Positions 31,697 through 42,157 of a stretch of 64,000 bases of DNA are shown piece by piece (position 1 is the first letter of the stretch; every line of letters starts with the position of its first letter). The position numbers and the translations under genes are program-made. The notes below the pieces were generated by a model. It had not been told where the DNA came from. It made no database searches and saw only the letters and a list, made by a program, of their open reading frames with translations. The stretch comes from Plectosphaerella cucumerina (Eukaryota > Ascomycota > Sordariomycetes > Glomerellales > Plectosphaerellaceae), in contig JAGPXD010000003.1 in the NCBI GenBank assembly GCA_020746995.1, forward strand, positions 1,674,001 to 1,738,000, read 5' to 3'.

Positions 31697-32933
31697 ATGT
31701 CTCGCCCTACCGTTACCATCATCGGCGCCGATGGCAAGGCCACCGGCAACACCCACACCTGGCCTACCGTCTTCTCGGCGCCCATCCGTACCGACATTGT
31801 CCAGGAGGTGCACAAGGGCATGGCCAAGAACAAGCGCCAGCCCTACTGCGTGAGCGAGAAGGCCGGCGAGCAGACCTCTGCCGAGTCTTGGGGCACTGGT
31901 TAGTCGACCTGAGGGGGGGATCGAGGGGGAGGGGGGCATCTTCGACGATTGATTGATGGATGCCCGCCCGTCCTGCCTGCGACGTCGAGCTGGAAACAAG
32001 GTGACTGACGAGAACACCAGGTCGTGCCGTCGCCCGTATCCCCCGTGTCTCCGGTGGTGGTACCCACCGTGCCGGTCAGGCCGCCTTCGGTAACATGTGC
32101 CGCTCCGGTCGCATGTTCGCCCCTACCAAGGTCTGGCGCAAGTGGCACGTCAAGGTCAACCTGGGCCAGAAGTGAGTATCCTGCCAGCCTCTGCAGAAGA
32201 GGAGAAAACATACTGACCCCGAACCCCCAGGCGCTACGCCGTCGCCTCCGCCCTGGCCGCCTCCGCCGTCGCTCCCCTCCTCCAGGCCCGCGGCCACCGC
32301 ATCAACAACATTGCCGAGGTCCCCCTCGTCATTGACTCTGCTGCCTTCGAGGGCGCCGCCCTCGCCAAGACCGCCGCCGCCGCCGGCCTCCTCAAGGCCG
32401 TCGGTGCCAGCGCCGACCTCGACAAGGTCAAGAAGTCCAAGAAGCTCCGCGCGGGCAAGGGCAAGATGCGCGGCCGTCGCTACCGCCAGCGCCGCGGCCC
32501 CCTCGTCGTCTACGACGCCGAGGTCGACGGCAAGGAGCTCGTCGGCGGCTTCCGCAACATCCCCGGTGTCGAGACCTCCCCCGTCACCGACCTCAACCTC
32601 CTCCAGCTCGCCCCCGGCGGTCACCTCGGCCGCTTCGTCATCTGGACCTCGGCCGCCTTCAAGGCCCTCGACGCCATCTACGGCACCACCACCACCCCCT
32701 CGGAGCTCAAGAAGGACTTCCTCCTGCCCTCCAACGTCATCTCCCAGTCCGACCTCTCCCGCCTCATCAACTCGCAGGAGACCCAGTCCGCCCTCCGTGA
32801 GGCCAAGGGCCCCGCCAGCACCCGCCGCTCCGCCGTGCAGAAGAAGAACCCTCTGCGCAACAAGCAGGTCATGCTGCGCCTGAACCCCTACGCCTCCGTC
32901 TTCGGCAAGGAGGCTGCCCAGAAGAAGAACTAA
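31697..32933 (+). CDS. rpl4: 60S ribosomal protein uL4 (L4)
   Basis: A structural protein of the large ribosomal subunit whose extended loop lines the peptide exit tunnel. Exons 31697-31898, 32021-32171 and 32231-32933; introns of 122 bp (GTTAGT donor) and 59 bp (GTGAGT). The product has 351 residues. Motifs: PIRTDIVQEVHKGMAKNKRQ, SAESWGTGRAVARIPRVSGGGTHRAGQAAFGNMCRSGRMFAPTKVWRKW across intron 1, RYAVASALAASA, KVKKSKKLRAGKGKMRGRRY, the tunnel-associated region QRRGPLVVYDAE, and RNIPGVE with LNLLQLAPGGHLGRF. The C-terminus has the eukaryotic NPLRNKQVMLRLNPYA and a basic end. Strong preference for C-ending codons fits high expression. Introns of ribosomal protein genes can host snoRNAs; I looked in the 122-bp intron and saw no convincing C/D box pair. 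Confidence 0.96.
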
Positions 32934-33249
32934 GGAGAAGCTCTCTGTGGAGATGTCTTTTCTGATGTGATTTTTCGTCCGGACGGTTTTTTTCCCCTTG
33001 CTCGGAGGGGCGCCTCGTCGTCTCATACCGGCAGAGGGGAAGATTGAAAAAAAGGACGCGGGGTTAGCGCAACGTGGTCGGGCATGGCATGCATGGTTTC
33101 TATTTGCGGCGTATTGGGCAACTAGGAATGTTGACCTGTCTTCATGAATAAAGGAAGATTCCCAGACGCATACGATGGTCTCTGCAGTGATGAATATGTC
33201 ATGATTTGCTTTAAAAAAGATGTTTACATGTTTCTAGATGTTTCGTTCC
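32934..33249. other. Convergent 3' region between rpl4 and the aminotransferase gene
   Basis: About 316 bp with short T and A runs typical of 3' UTR and polyadenylation regions, for example AATAAA within ATGAATAAAGG near 33145. Nothing else was seen. Confidence 0.55.
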
Positions 33250-35314
33250 TTAGCAGCCTCCGCCAAAGCCAGCAAGGTTGACCGCGTCTTCCGCCTGCGC
33301 GCCGGCCTTGCCCGTGAACTCGGCGATGAGCTCCTCAATCTCGCGCGGGTCCTTGATCCGCCAGAAGCGGTGGACGGCGGCGACCCAGCGCTTGGCGCAT
33401 GGCTCAATTTCTTCCTCGGACACGGCGGCGAAGCACAAGCGGTGGTACGCCCAGGCGCTCTCAGCGGCGACGTCCGAGTCAATGGCAAACATGGCTCCTG
33501 GACCGGCCACAACAAGGTACGGCCGGCGCACACACTGGGCCATGAAAGCAGCAGCGAGCGCAGGGCCGTCGATGAGGGCCAGACGGGGCGCGCCGAGGTC
33601 ATCGCCGTCGGAGTCACTGTCCCAAGCAACGACGTCGTGAGCGACGACCCTGCCTCCTGCGGCGCCACGCGGCTGCGTTCCCCGGGCCTGCCACAGCGGG
33701 TGAGACTCAAAGTGCAGGCGGATCCAGATGAACATGCCGCCGGCGGGCCAGTCAAAGGAGTAGAGGCGTGTCTTCGTGACAACACCCCAATCGGCGAGGT
33801 CGTCACGCACGGGAGTCGACTGCTTCAGCTGGACGCTGCCCTCCTCGAGGATGCGGGACATGCGGCCCATGCGGCGCTCGTAGGTGCCGCGGAGGCCCTC
33901 GAGCCAGCGCACCCAGCCGGCGACGTCCCAGCCGGAGAAGACACGCTGGTCGCGGCGGGAGAGGGCGGCGAAGGCGGACTTTGCGGTCTGGGGCTGATCG
34001 GGGCCGAGAAGGAGCTCAGAGACCATGGCCTGGACGAAGCCAGAGGGCTGCTGGGTGGTGGTCTCGGTGATCCTCGTCAGACGCTCGATGATGGCAGGCT
34101 GGGCGGTGATCCAGCCGAGGCGGCACCCGGGGGCGATTGTCTTGGAGAAGGTGTCGAGACGGATGACGCGGCCGTCGACGTCAAAGGCGAGGTAGGAGGG
34201 GACGAGGGAGTCGAGGAAGTCGAAGCCGGAGGACTTGGCGGGGCGGTAGGCGGGCTCGCTGGCCGGGAGAACCTCATCGCGGGCGGCGGCCTGCTCGGCG
34301 CGAGCCGAAGGGAACTGGAGGTACCAGTAGGGGTCGTCTTCTACAATGATGATGTCGAACTCCTGGCAGAGAGCATAGATCTCCTTGCGGCGGGCAACAG
34401 ACAGAACGCCACTGGTGGGGTTGTGACCCATGGTGACGGTGTACATCATGTGCGGGCGACGGCCCTGGCGGGGATCCCAGTTACGGAGGACGTCTTCAAG
34501 ACCGCCGGACCCGCGGGCGAGCATGCCCTCGGCGTCAATCTCGACGGCGACGGGGCGCACACCGCGCGGGGCGGTCTGGGCGAGGACGTTGGGGTACATG
34601 AACTTCTCCGAGAGGATGTGCGGGCGGTCAGCGATGTCATGACGAGCAGGGTCCCAGGGGTCGGTGAGGAGCTCGACGGCCTTGGCCATGCCGTCGGTGC
34701 TGCCGGTGGTGAGGACAACATCGGGCCCGCCGGCGTAGGGCACGGAGGGGTGGAGGTTCTGGCGGGTGAACTGGCGGACGAAGGAGAGGAGGGGCGGGTA
34801 ACCCTCTGCGGTGCCGTACTGGAGGGCGGTGGTGAGGTCGATACGTTCGAAGGGATTGGTTCGGGCATCGGCCATGGGGACGGTGATGTGACGGGCGGCG
34901 TGGGCGTCGTCCGGGGAAGGGGAGGCGGGCTTGGAGGGGGTCTTTGCCTTTGCCGGGGCGGCCGGACGGCTAGGAAGGCCGTTGGGGGCGGAGGAGAGGG
35001 AGGCGGCGGCGAGACGGGCGGAGAGGGCGTCGGCCGTGGGCGGGTGGTTTGGGGTGGGCGTCCATCGCTCGGGCTTTGCGGTCTGGGCCTCGAGGGTGTC
35101 AAAGGGGAAGAGGCTCGCGTTGGGGAGGCCTGGGGTGGTCAGTAAGATGTATGTGTACCGGGGAGGCGATGGTGATGTTACCTCCGGCCAGGTTGCCGAT
35201 GCCTGGGATCTGGAAGAACTTGTAGTACTTCTTGATGTTACTCGCCTGGCGGGCGCGAGTGACGAAGGAGAAATGGTGGCTGAGGTCCAGCGGCGGCGGC
35301 GGTGCGGCTTCCAT
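33250..35314 (-). CDS. ARO8: Aro8-type aromatic amino acid / 2-aminoadipate aminotransferase
   Basis: A PLP-dependent class I aminotransferase that moves amino groups between aromatic amino acids (or 2-aminoadipate) and 2-oxo acids. Exons 35314-35182 and 35129-33250; the 52-bp intron (GTAACA donor, CCAG acceptor) splits GIGNLAGG-LPNASLFPFDTLEAQ, a diagnostic Aro8 stretch. 670 residues; start MEAAPPPPLDLSHHFSFVTRAR. Motifs: IDLTTALQYGTAEGYPPL, VVLTTGSTDGMAKAVELL, EKFMYPNVLAQ, MYTVTMGHNPTSGVLS (residues about 274-289), IIIVEDDPYWYLQF, the PLP lysine K374 in RLDTFSKTIAPGCRLGW, and LYSFDWPAGGMFIWIRL. A disordered Ala/Pro/Ser insert (about residues 70-125) and Gly/Asp-rich insert near 570 make it longer than yeast Aro8 (500 residues). 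The long antisense frame over it is an effect of codon bias. Confidence 0.92.
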
Positions 35315-36528
35315 AGTGTGTGTGGTGATGGTTGAGGATGAGGGTGAGTGAGAGGTGTGAGAGATGCTTATGAATCAAGGCTCGGACTTTGGAGGCGATA
35401 AGGGGCCAGCACAAGAGCAGAAGATAGGGTGTGAGAGCAGGCCAGATGCTCAGATCGTCCGGTCGAGGTCGAGATCACGGCGGAGTGGAAACAAGACGGC
35501 GGCGCGATGCAGATGAATGCCTGGAGACAGATGTCCGGGGAACTGTGCAAGATGGAAGATGGAGATGGGTGAGACGGAGCTGGGGAGCCTCGGCCCCGTC
35601 CGTGAGGTGAGGTGTGGTGAGGGCCCGGCGCCGATATGACCAAATCGGGGCCCTTGATGAGCTCACCAGCTTCTGATTGAGCCTAGCGGGCGGGCGCCAG
35701 GGGTTGAATTATTAATCCGGTCGTCCATGACTCGGGGGATGGCCGACACTCTGTCAATTCATCCATCACAGAAGTCATGAACTGACTGAGATGCTTCATT
35801 GACATCGTGGTGAGTGAGCGTAGAGACGGACGAGAGCGTCTGTATGTTCTCTTGATAAGAAAGTTGAAGTAGAACTGCCTCTTGGCGCAGATTCCGAGAC
35901 ATGGTGATACTTTGTGACACCTTGCAACAATCTTCCGGCCGGCCCTCCCTGGTTGCCACCACGACTTCAAGCAAACATCACCACCAACTCAACATCACCA
36001 ACACTTCAATCATCACTTCATCCCTCCTCATCGTCAAGATGCGATCCAAAATATCCTCCTCGGCCCCGGTCGGCCCCCCCACCAACAGCAAGCGGCCCGC
36101 GTTAATCAACCCATCACCCGGCGCTTAACCTTCCCCTCCCATTCATCCAGCAGACACAACACTCACCCGCGGTCGTAGCGAGCGCCTACGCGCCGTTTCA
36201 ACCCCCATGCGCCCCTCCCCAAATCCAACCGCATCGCGCCCTTCAGCGAATGAGATGCCTTCGTTGGCCGCCCCGAGACATCGTCCTGCACAAGCGTTCC
36301 GTTCCCTCGGGACGCGACGCACCAACATCCCCTCAAGTCGTACGGCGCAGCACGTCTGTGTCACCCTCTTAAGATGCGGTCTCCCAGTGGGAGGCTGAGC
36401 TGTCATTCCTGTGCTCTTCCTGAGTCTTTAGAGTGCTTACGACCGGTTTTTTCTGTGTTCTTTTCTTCCGTTTCCTTGGGTCCTTCGTTTCACTGTGATA
36501 CCTGGTCAGTGGGCATGGCCTGGTCGTC
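35315..36528. promoter_or_regulatory. Divergent region between ARO8-like and DUF3433 genes
   Basis: About 1.2 kb. 35950-36038 is a typical fungal leader (CATCACCACCAACTCAACATCACC...) running into an ATG at 36039. That ATG opens a 29-codon ORF (MRSKISSSAPVGPPTNSKRP...) ending at 36128. It could be a uORF, a tiny gene, or a first exon joined to the following open frame around 36150-36398; no clean splice pair joins them in phase. A second leader-like stretch (TTTCTGTGTTCTTTTCTTCCG) sits before the DUF3433 ATG at 36529. Confidence 0.35.
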
Positions 36529-39500
36529 ATGACTTCTTCTCTCTATGGCCACAAGGCAGCGTATGTCGTCACGCATGTCTCCCGTCCTGAGCTTCGCCCT
36601 GGCGGCGACTCGTGGTCGTCGAGCCGAAGGACGTCGCCGCATCCTGGTGTTGAGAAACACACTGGGAAGACCAAGTCGCGCAAGTCCAGCTTCCCTTGGA
36701 GCTTGAAAAAATCTGACAGCGAATGTAGTCTGATTGGTATGTTCAATTGGCGTTTAGTCTGACCCCTTCCTGACAATATATCTTCCAGCACATAAACACG
36801 GCTGGAAGCCCGTGATACTGAGCGGGCCCGTTCTGGCCTCGTTCTGCGTCATCTCGCTGCTGCTCATCGCCATCGTCGAGGTTCTAGCTCAACACAGCCA
36901 GCGAACCGGTGGCTTATTCCTATCGCCAGATGCTGACAATCTCTCACCTCTGGTGACATTCTCGTACCTCTTTCTTCCCACAATCGTTGCCGTCATCTAC
37001 AGCCTGTTCTGGAGCTGGGTCGATCTGGATGCTAAGCGGATCCAGCCGTGGTACGAGCTGTCGAGGCCAGAGGGAGCCGATGCAGACGATTCCATCCTCC
37101 TCAGCTATCCTTACGACTTTGTCGGATCTGTGCCCTTGACGGCCTTTAGGAAAAGGCACGTATCATAGGTACCTTTACCCCTGTTTGGGACTGCTGCTGA
37201 CGGTCGAAACAGACATTGGCCCGTCTTCTTTTCTGGAACGACCATGGTCATCATCTTCTGGCTCCTCACGCCGCTCCAGAGTTCCATCATGGGAACTGGT
37301 AGTGTCATCGTGAGTAGAGATGTCGAGTTCTCGGGCACCACTGGCTTCATTCCACTCGCGCAACACGCCTTGGAGTTGGACCAGTCCATCCTCAACGAGG
37401 GCTACGCGATCACATGGTTGGAGCAGCCATACCCACCCTTCACCACCAAGGAGTACACTTTGCTACCTTTCGACCTGCCTGCGGATGCTTCTCGCTCTCC
37501 CTCTGCAAACTGGACCGGCACAACGACCAAGTATTGGACGAGCCTTGATTGTTGGCCGGCAGCAATCGAGCGTGAGCTACCGGAGTCTAAGAGGACGTTC
37601 AACTTTGACGACGGACGAGGCTGTAATGCGTCAGGGATTGCTGCCTACGGGCAGTTCAATGGCAAGAGCCCATACAAGATGATGTATTTGGGCCACCAAA
37701 CCAGCGCTTTCGTGGACTACGCCTTAGCCGGACCAACCTGCCCGAATGCAGATCACGAATTTCTCGCCATCTGGTCACACCACAACGCCACCCTTCTCGA
37801 GAACCGCCCAAACGACATTCGCTTGGAGGCTGTCTTCTGCGAGACCAGTTATCATCAGCAAAAAGTCCGGGCCACCGTCTCCTCGGACGGGATGGTGCCC
37901 TTTGACGACACCATCGTACCGTTGGAGCCGGCGGAGACATTCACGGGCACAGACTTCAACATCACGGCCCTGGAGCATCTCATTGGGGCGGGCATCACGC
38001 CAATTGAGATCGCCATCCAGCGAGAATACCCTTTTTCACGCCTTCTCGAGCAGTATCCCCAGGCCGTCGACTTGGGGATGACATGGCCCATGTCGCCAAT
38101 GGTCGGGTTTGCCCTCGGTTCCCGAGAAATCACTTCCCTAGAGGAGTTCAACGACCAGTCAATGCTTGGAGACGCCTTCAACGCTACTCACAAACTCATG
38201 TTCTCCCTAGCTCTTCGAAAAGTTTTCCTGAAAACAACAGACGACGCGACGGCGCCGGGCAGTCTCGAGTTCTCAATGCACGGCATCGTGGTCAGTCGTC
38301 TCTGGTCTGCTGTTGTGGAGGGCCTCCTAGGACTCGTTTCTCTTTTCACCTTTGCTCTCTGGTGGTTCTCTTCGAAGGCCCCCAGCAACTTGACCGGGGA
38401 TCCTTCATCGCTCAGATCCCTGATTGACATGTGCAGCAACAGCGCCAGCTTCCTTGACGCGCTCTCGGGCAAAGGGTGCCTTAGCGAGGAGGAGCTTGCA
38501 ACCGCATTCCCAAGATATCGGTTCCAGCTCGCTTGTGGGTGTCAGAGCCGCTCGGGAAGGATGATGATCCAGGTTACCCGGAGCGATGGCAGAGATCACG
38601 AGGCGGCGGCACTGGAGGAGTTCGGCACCGGAAAACACGACCTGCTCGCGGCAAGGGGCCATTACAGCCCAGTGAAACCCTGGGCTCTGCGGAGATCGTT
38701 TGGCGCCTCGACCATCCTCATCATGATGGGAGTTGTGGCTTTGTTGGCTTGGCTCAAATTCGAAGAGCATAGGCAGAGTGGTGAGTCCTCTGCTACTTCA
38801 ACTCATGTTTCCATCGGTGGTCCCAGAAGCTGACAGGTCCTCGCAGGACTCACGCCTCCCACAGGCAGCTTCGAGGTCCAACAGCTCATCTTCAGTTTCC
38901 TGCCGACTGCCTTTGCCACCGCATTCGAGCCACTCTGGGTCCTCGTCAACAGGCTGCTGTGCATTGTCCAGCCCTTTCAGGACCTGTGGTCGGGACAGAA
39001 AGTCGCCAAGGGATCGATCAATGCTAGGTACACTTCGGTTCCTCCGCAGCTGGTCTTCTGGAGAGCATTCGGGGCTCGCCACTTTCTTCTCTCCGCTGTC
39101 TGCGCTGTTGCTGTCCTCTCCAACCTGCTTGCCGTCGGCCTGGGTGGTCTATTCAACCACCTGCCAGCGAAGGCCACTTACGAACAAGAGTTCCAACAGA
39201 CTCTTCTCCCCATGCTGGTCAACGAAACAATCTACGACAACGACTTTCTCCCTCAGAACAACGCCGCCTTCTATTACGATGAGCCGTTCTTCGTCGCCAT
39301 GAGCAACGTCTCTCGAGGCACCACGCTTCCCCCTTGGATCACGGAAGACTTCTACATGCAGCCCTTCACGCTGCCAAATGATCGCCAGTCGAGGGCCGAT
39401 TCATACACAGCCAACACCATGGGATTTGGAGTCACGCCGCACTGCTCCCCGGCAGGCGTCTTCAAGTCCAAGACAGAAGGTCCGATCTTGAACCATACTA

Positions 39501-40528
39501 TGGGACGGCTTACGCCAGGCGTCGAGTGCCCGACACAGTTCCAACCTGAAATCCCGCTCAACACGACGATGTACGACCTTCCGGCCGGAAAGTCATCCGC
39601 CGAAGTTGTTTTCACACTGGTGCCCTACATGTATCTCGATGTCTGTGGCACAGTCCTCTTTCTGGGCTGGTCCCGCGCCCCGGAGGCAAGCGACCCCGAC
39701 GGCGAGATGGAAACCTCTTTCGTTGCGTGCGAGCCTGTCTTTTCCACGGCCATGTTCAGAACCACCGTTAACACAGATGGCCATGTCCTTGAGGCGGTCA
39801 ACTTCACCGAGCCCAAGACGACGCTCGACTACGCCGAGTCCACGAACCACACCGACTCTATGATCGTCTTGATGAACCACCTTTTCCGAAGGCCCACCTT
39901 GCCCTGGCACAACGACACTCTCTCCCGAGATTGGATGAACTATCTCCTCAAGATACGACCCGGGAACTCGGACATTCTCGACCCCGAAATCGGTGTTCCT
40001 GATCCTGCAAGCCTGGTTCCGTCCATCGAAGCCGTATACCGCCAGGTCTTTGCCCTCCTGCTCGGCCTCAATGACGAGGTCTTCGCCCGCAGCACAGAAC
40101 CCTCCGTCATCTACGGCACGCAAGAGGTCGCCGAAGTACGCATCTTCATGCCCATGTCCGCATTCGTCATCAGCGTGGCTGTACTCGGTCTCAACATCTT
40201 CACGGCCCTGATCCTCTACACCATCGGCGTCAAGCATTTCCTTCCCCGCATGCCGACCACGATCGGCTCCATCCTCGCCTATGTCGCACCGAGTCGCGCT
40301 GTGAGGGAGATCTCGGACGACAGTGGTCCAGGCAGTCCTGCCAGGACGTTCAGCTTCGGCAGGTACGTCGGCGACGACGGTCGGGCCCACGTTGGCATCG
40401 AGCTAGACCCCTATGTCGTCCCTGTCAAGTTGTCCTCACTCAAGAAAGGCAACACGAAGCCCAAATCCAGGTTGCGGAGGGCTTTCACCCGGGAAACCAG
40501 CTCCACGGGTAACCAGGCTTGGTTGTAA
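36529..40528 (+). CDS. DUF3433-family fungal membrane protein
   Basis: A very large membrane protein of unknown function found in filamentous fungi. Exons 36529-36736, 36789-37155, 37213-38780 and 38847-40528 total exactly 1275 codons (1274 residues). Intron 2 (37156-37212) has to use a GC donor (AG|GCACGT) to give FRKRHWPVFFSG, the phrase I expect at the start of the DUF3433 region. The chain looks like two similar halves. Each has paired membrane segments (VILSGPVLASFCVISLLLIAIVE, FSYLFLPTIVAVIYSLFWSW in half one; FSFLPTAFATAFEPLWVLV in half two), an RHW/RHFLL segment, a long outer region rich in NxT/NxS sites and Cys, and a late helix (SRLWSAVVEGLLGLVSLFTFALWWF; FVISVAVLGLNIFTALILYTIG). 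N-terminal 70 residues are Ser/Lys-rich and likely cytosolic. The extracellular loops carry many N-glycosylation sequons. The LPMO gene on the right is convergent. Confidence 0.86.
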
Positions 40529-40921
40529 TACCAAGAAACGTCTAATGCTAGTATCAATCTCAAGTGTTTGCCAAAGCCCAAGTTGTGCAGATCTCCCGTG
40601 CCTGCTTGTCAATGTATCAGGGCAAAGTGCATGTTGAACATGGTTGCATTGAGCATGTAGCGACTGTCTGACCGGACAAATGCCGAGATGATCCGAGATA
40701 TCGGTCGCAGTGAAGAAAATGTACAAAAATCTATTTACAGAAGTGAACCGTCGTCGGCAGACCCAGGGGTCCCGAGATTTTCCTTTCACCAACGCCGCAA
40801 TGTGCCCAAACCCATGGTATCAGTCCCGTTTCCTCATAATTGATATGTTCCAGTCCCCCAAAAATGTACAGCAAGATGGTTTGAAATGTGAAATAAACCC
40901 CCAAGCACGCATCGAGCGCGC
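40529..40921. other. Convergent 3' region between DUF3433 and AA11 genes
   Basis: About 390 bp, more A/T-rich than the genes, consistent with two 3' UTRs. No gene was seen. Confidence 0.55.
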
Positions 40922-42157
40922 CTAGGCGGACCTGAAGCGGACAGGACGAGTCCTGCCGTCACGAGTCACGACCATGCTGATGCTGGAGCCGAGGCCAGGC
41001 TGGCAAGTGGTACCACCGGCAAGCTGCATAACAGAGGACCAGGAGCCGCTTGCACAACGCTGGAACGAGGTGCCAGCGATACAGTTCCACTCGCCCTCGT
41101 TCGTGCAAGGCGAGCCAACCTGCTGAGCACCCGCACCGGTGGAGGGAGCGCCCTGGTTCGAGCCGTCACCACCAGTAGGAGGGGTGATAAGCTGCTCCTC
41201 GGGGTCCTCGGCGGGAGGAGAGGGAGTGGGGGTGGGAGCGGCGCCGTCGTTGCCCTGCTCGTTGCCCTGGTCGGGAACGGGGACGGTGGCAGTGGGCGCA
41301 GCGACGGCAGACTCGGTGGTGGGAACGGGAATGAAGATGCCGCCCAGGGGAGGGGTTGAGGTCTCCTCGGCGCCGCCGTTGCCAGCGCCGCCGGTAGGAG
41401 TAGGAGCGGGGGCCGACGTGGGAGCAGGGGCACTGCCGCCACCGCTGCCAGGAGCACCTGTAGGGCCACAGTTGCCGTTCGGGGGGGCAAAGGCATCGGT
41501 GGCTCCGTTCAGACGCTCCACACGCTCGCCGGCCATGGGGAACTCGACGTCCGTGCCATGGGTCAACTCGCAGGTGTTCAGGCTGGGAATGTTCGCGACG
41601 AACATGTCAGGAAGGGCGTCGTAAGCCTCCTTGGAGCCACCATCGCCGGTGAGGGTGACGGGCCCACAGTTCATGTACATCTCGCGGTTGCCAACCTTGT
41701 TGAACCAGGTCCAGGCAATGGTGCCCTCGCCGGCGGGGATGTCGCTGGGGATGTCGAAGGAGTACTTGTAGGGAACCTCCATGGCAGCGTTGTCGCCAAG
41801 GTTGCCCTCGGTGTCCTGGGCAGGGCAGCCGCCCTCGATGGACTTGATGACCTTCCAGACGGAGTTCTTGTCGGGCTTGGCGTCGTAGGTGATGGAGACC
41901 TGGCACGAACCGCCACCGTGGACGGCAGAGCCGACGAAGGCCAGGTTGTTGCCGGTGGAGCCCAGGGCATAGACGTTCGAGGCGCCCTCAGCATCGTACG
42001 CGCCGGTACGCTGCTTGCAGGGGAAGTCGGAGCCGCTGATGTCCAGAGGGCTGTTGTTGAGGCTGGATGCGCCGTAGGGCACGGGTGCGCTCATCTTGAT
42101 GTGGGCGGTGGCCACGGAGGCCAGAGCGCCGATGATGGAGAAGGTCTTCGCGTACAT
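40922..42157 (-). CDS. AA11 lytic polysaccharide monooxygenase with C-terminal X278-like module
   Basis: A secreted copper enzyme that oxidatively cleaves chitin. Single exon, 411 residues; start taken at ATG 42157 because MYAKTFSIIGALASVATA is a signal peptide whose cleavage exposes His19. That residue is the required N-terminal His of the copper histidine brace (HIKMSAPVPYG). The second brace His is H80 in AVHGGGSCQVS, and the axial Tyr lies in EMYMNCGPVTL. Other AA11 marks: NNSPLDISGSDFPCKQR, FDIPSDIPAGEGTIAWTWFNKVGNREMY and FVANIPSLNTCE. A Pro/Thr/Gly-rich linker (about 240-345) leads to a small Cys module at about 348-388 (PCTNEGEWNCIAGTSFQRC ... GTTC), matching the X278 chitin-associated module known on AA11 enzymes. 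The C-terminal basic end (RDGRTRPVRFRSA) is short. Confidence 0.93.
   Translation of the reverse strand: MYAKTFSIIGALASVATAHIKMSAPVPYGASSLNNSPLDISGSDFPCKQRTGAYDAEGASNVYALGSTGNNLAFVGSAVHGGGSCQVSITYDAKPDKNSVWKVIKSIEGGCPAQDTEGNLGDNAAMEVPYKYSFDIPSDIPAGEGTIAWTWFNKVGNREMYMNCGPVTLTGDGGSKEAYDALPDMFVANIPSLNTCELTHGTDVEFPMAGERVERLNGATDAFAPPNGNCGPTGAPGSGGGSAPAPTSAPAPTPTGGAGNGGAEETSTPPLGGIFIPVPTTESAVAAPTATVPVPDQGNEQGNDGAAPTPTPSPPAEDPEEQLITPPTGGDGSNQGAPSTGAGAQQVGSPCTNEGEWNCIAGTSFQRCASGSWSSVMQLAGGTTCQPGLGSSISMVVTRDGRTRPVRFRSA

Noticed and set aside
31899..32020. Possible snoRNA in the 122-bp uL4 intron
   Set aside because: GATTGATTGATGGATG looks a little like a C box, but there is no paired terminal stem and no clear D box at the other end.
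32076..33026. 316-codon ORF on the - strand
   Set aside because: Antisense shadow of ribosomal protein uL4; low-complexity Gly/Val/Glu/Ala product.
33238..35145. 635-codon ORF on the + strand
   Set aside because: It lies fully antisense to the Aro8-like gene, whose protein has clear catalytic motifs. Strong C/G third-position bias creates long antisense frames; the product is Gly/Val/Glu-rich without a domain.
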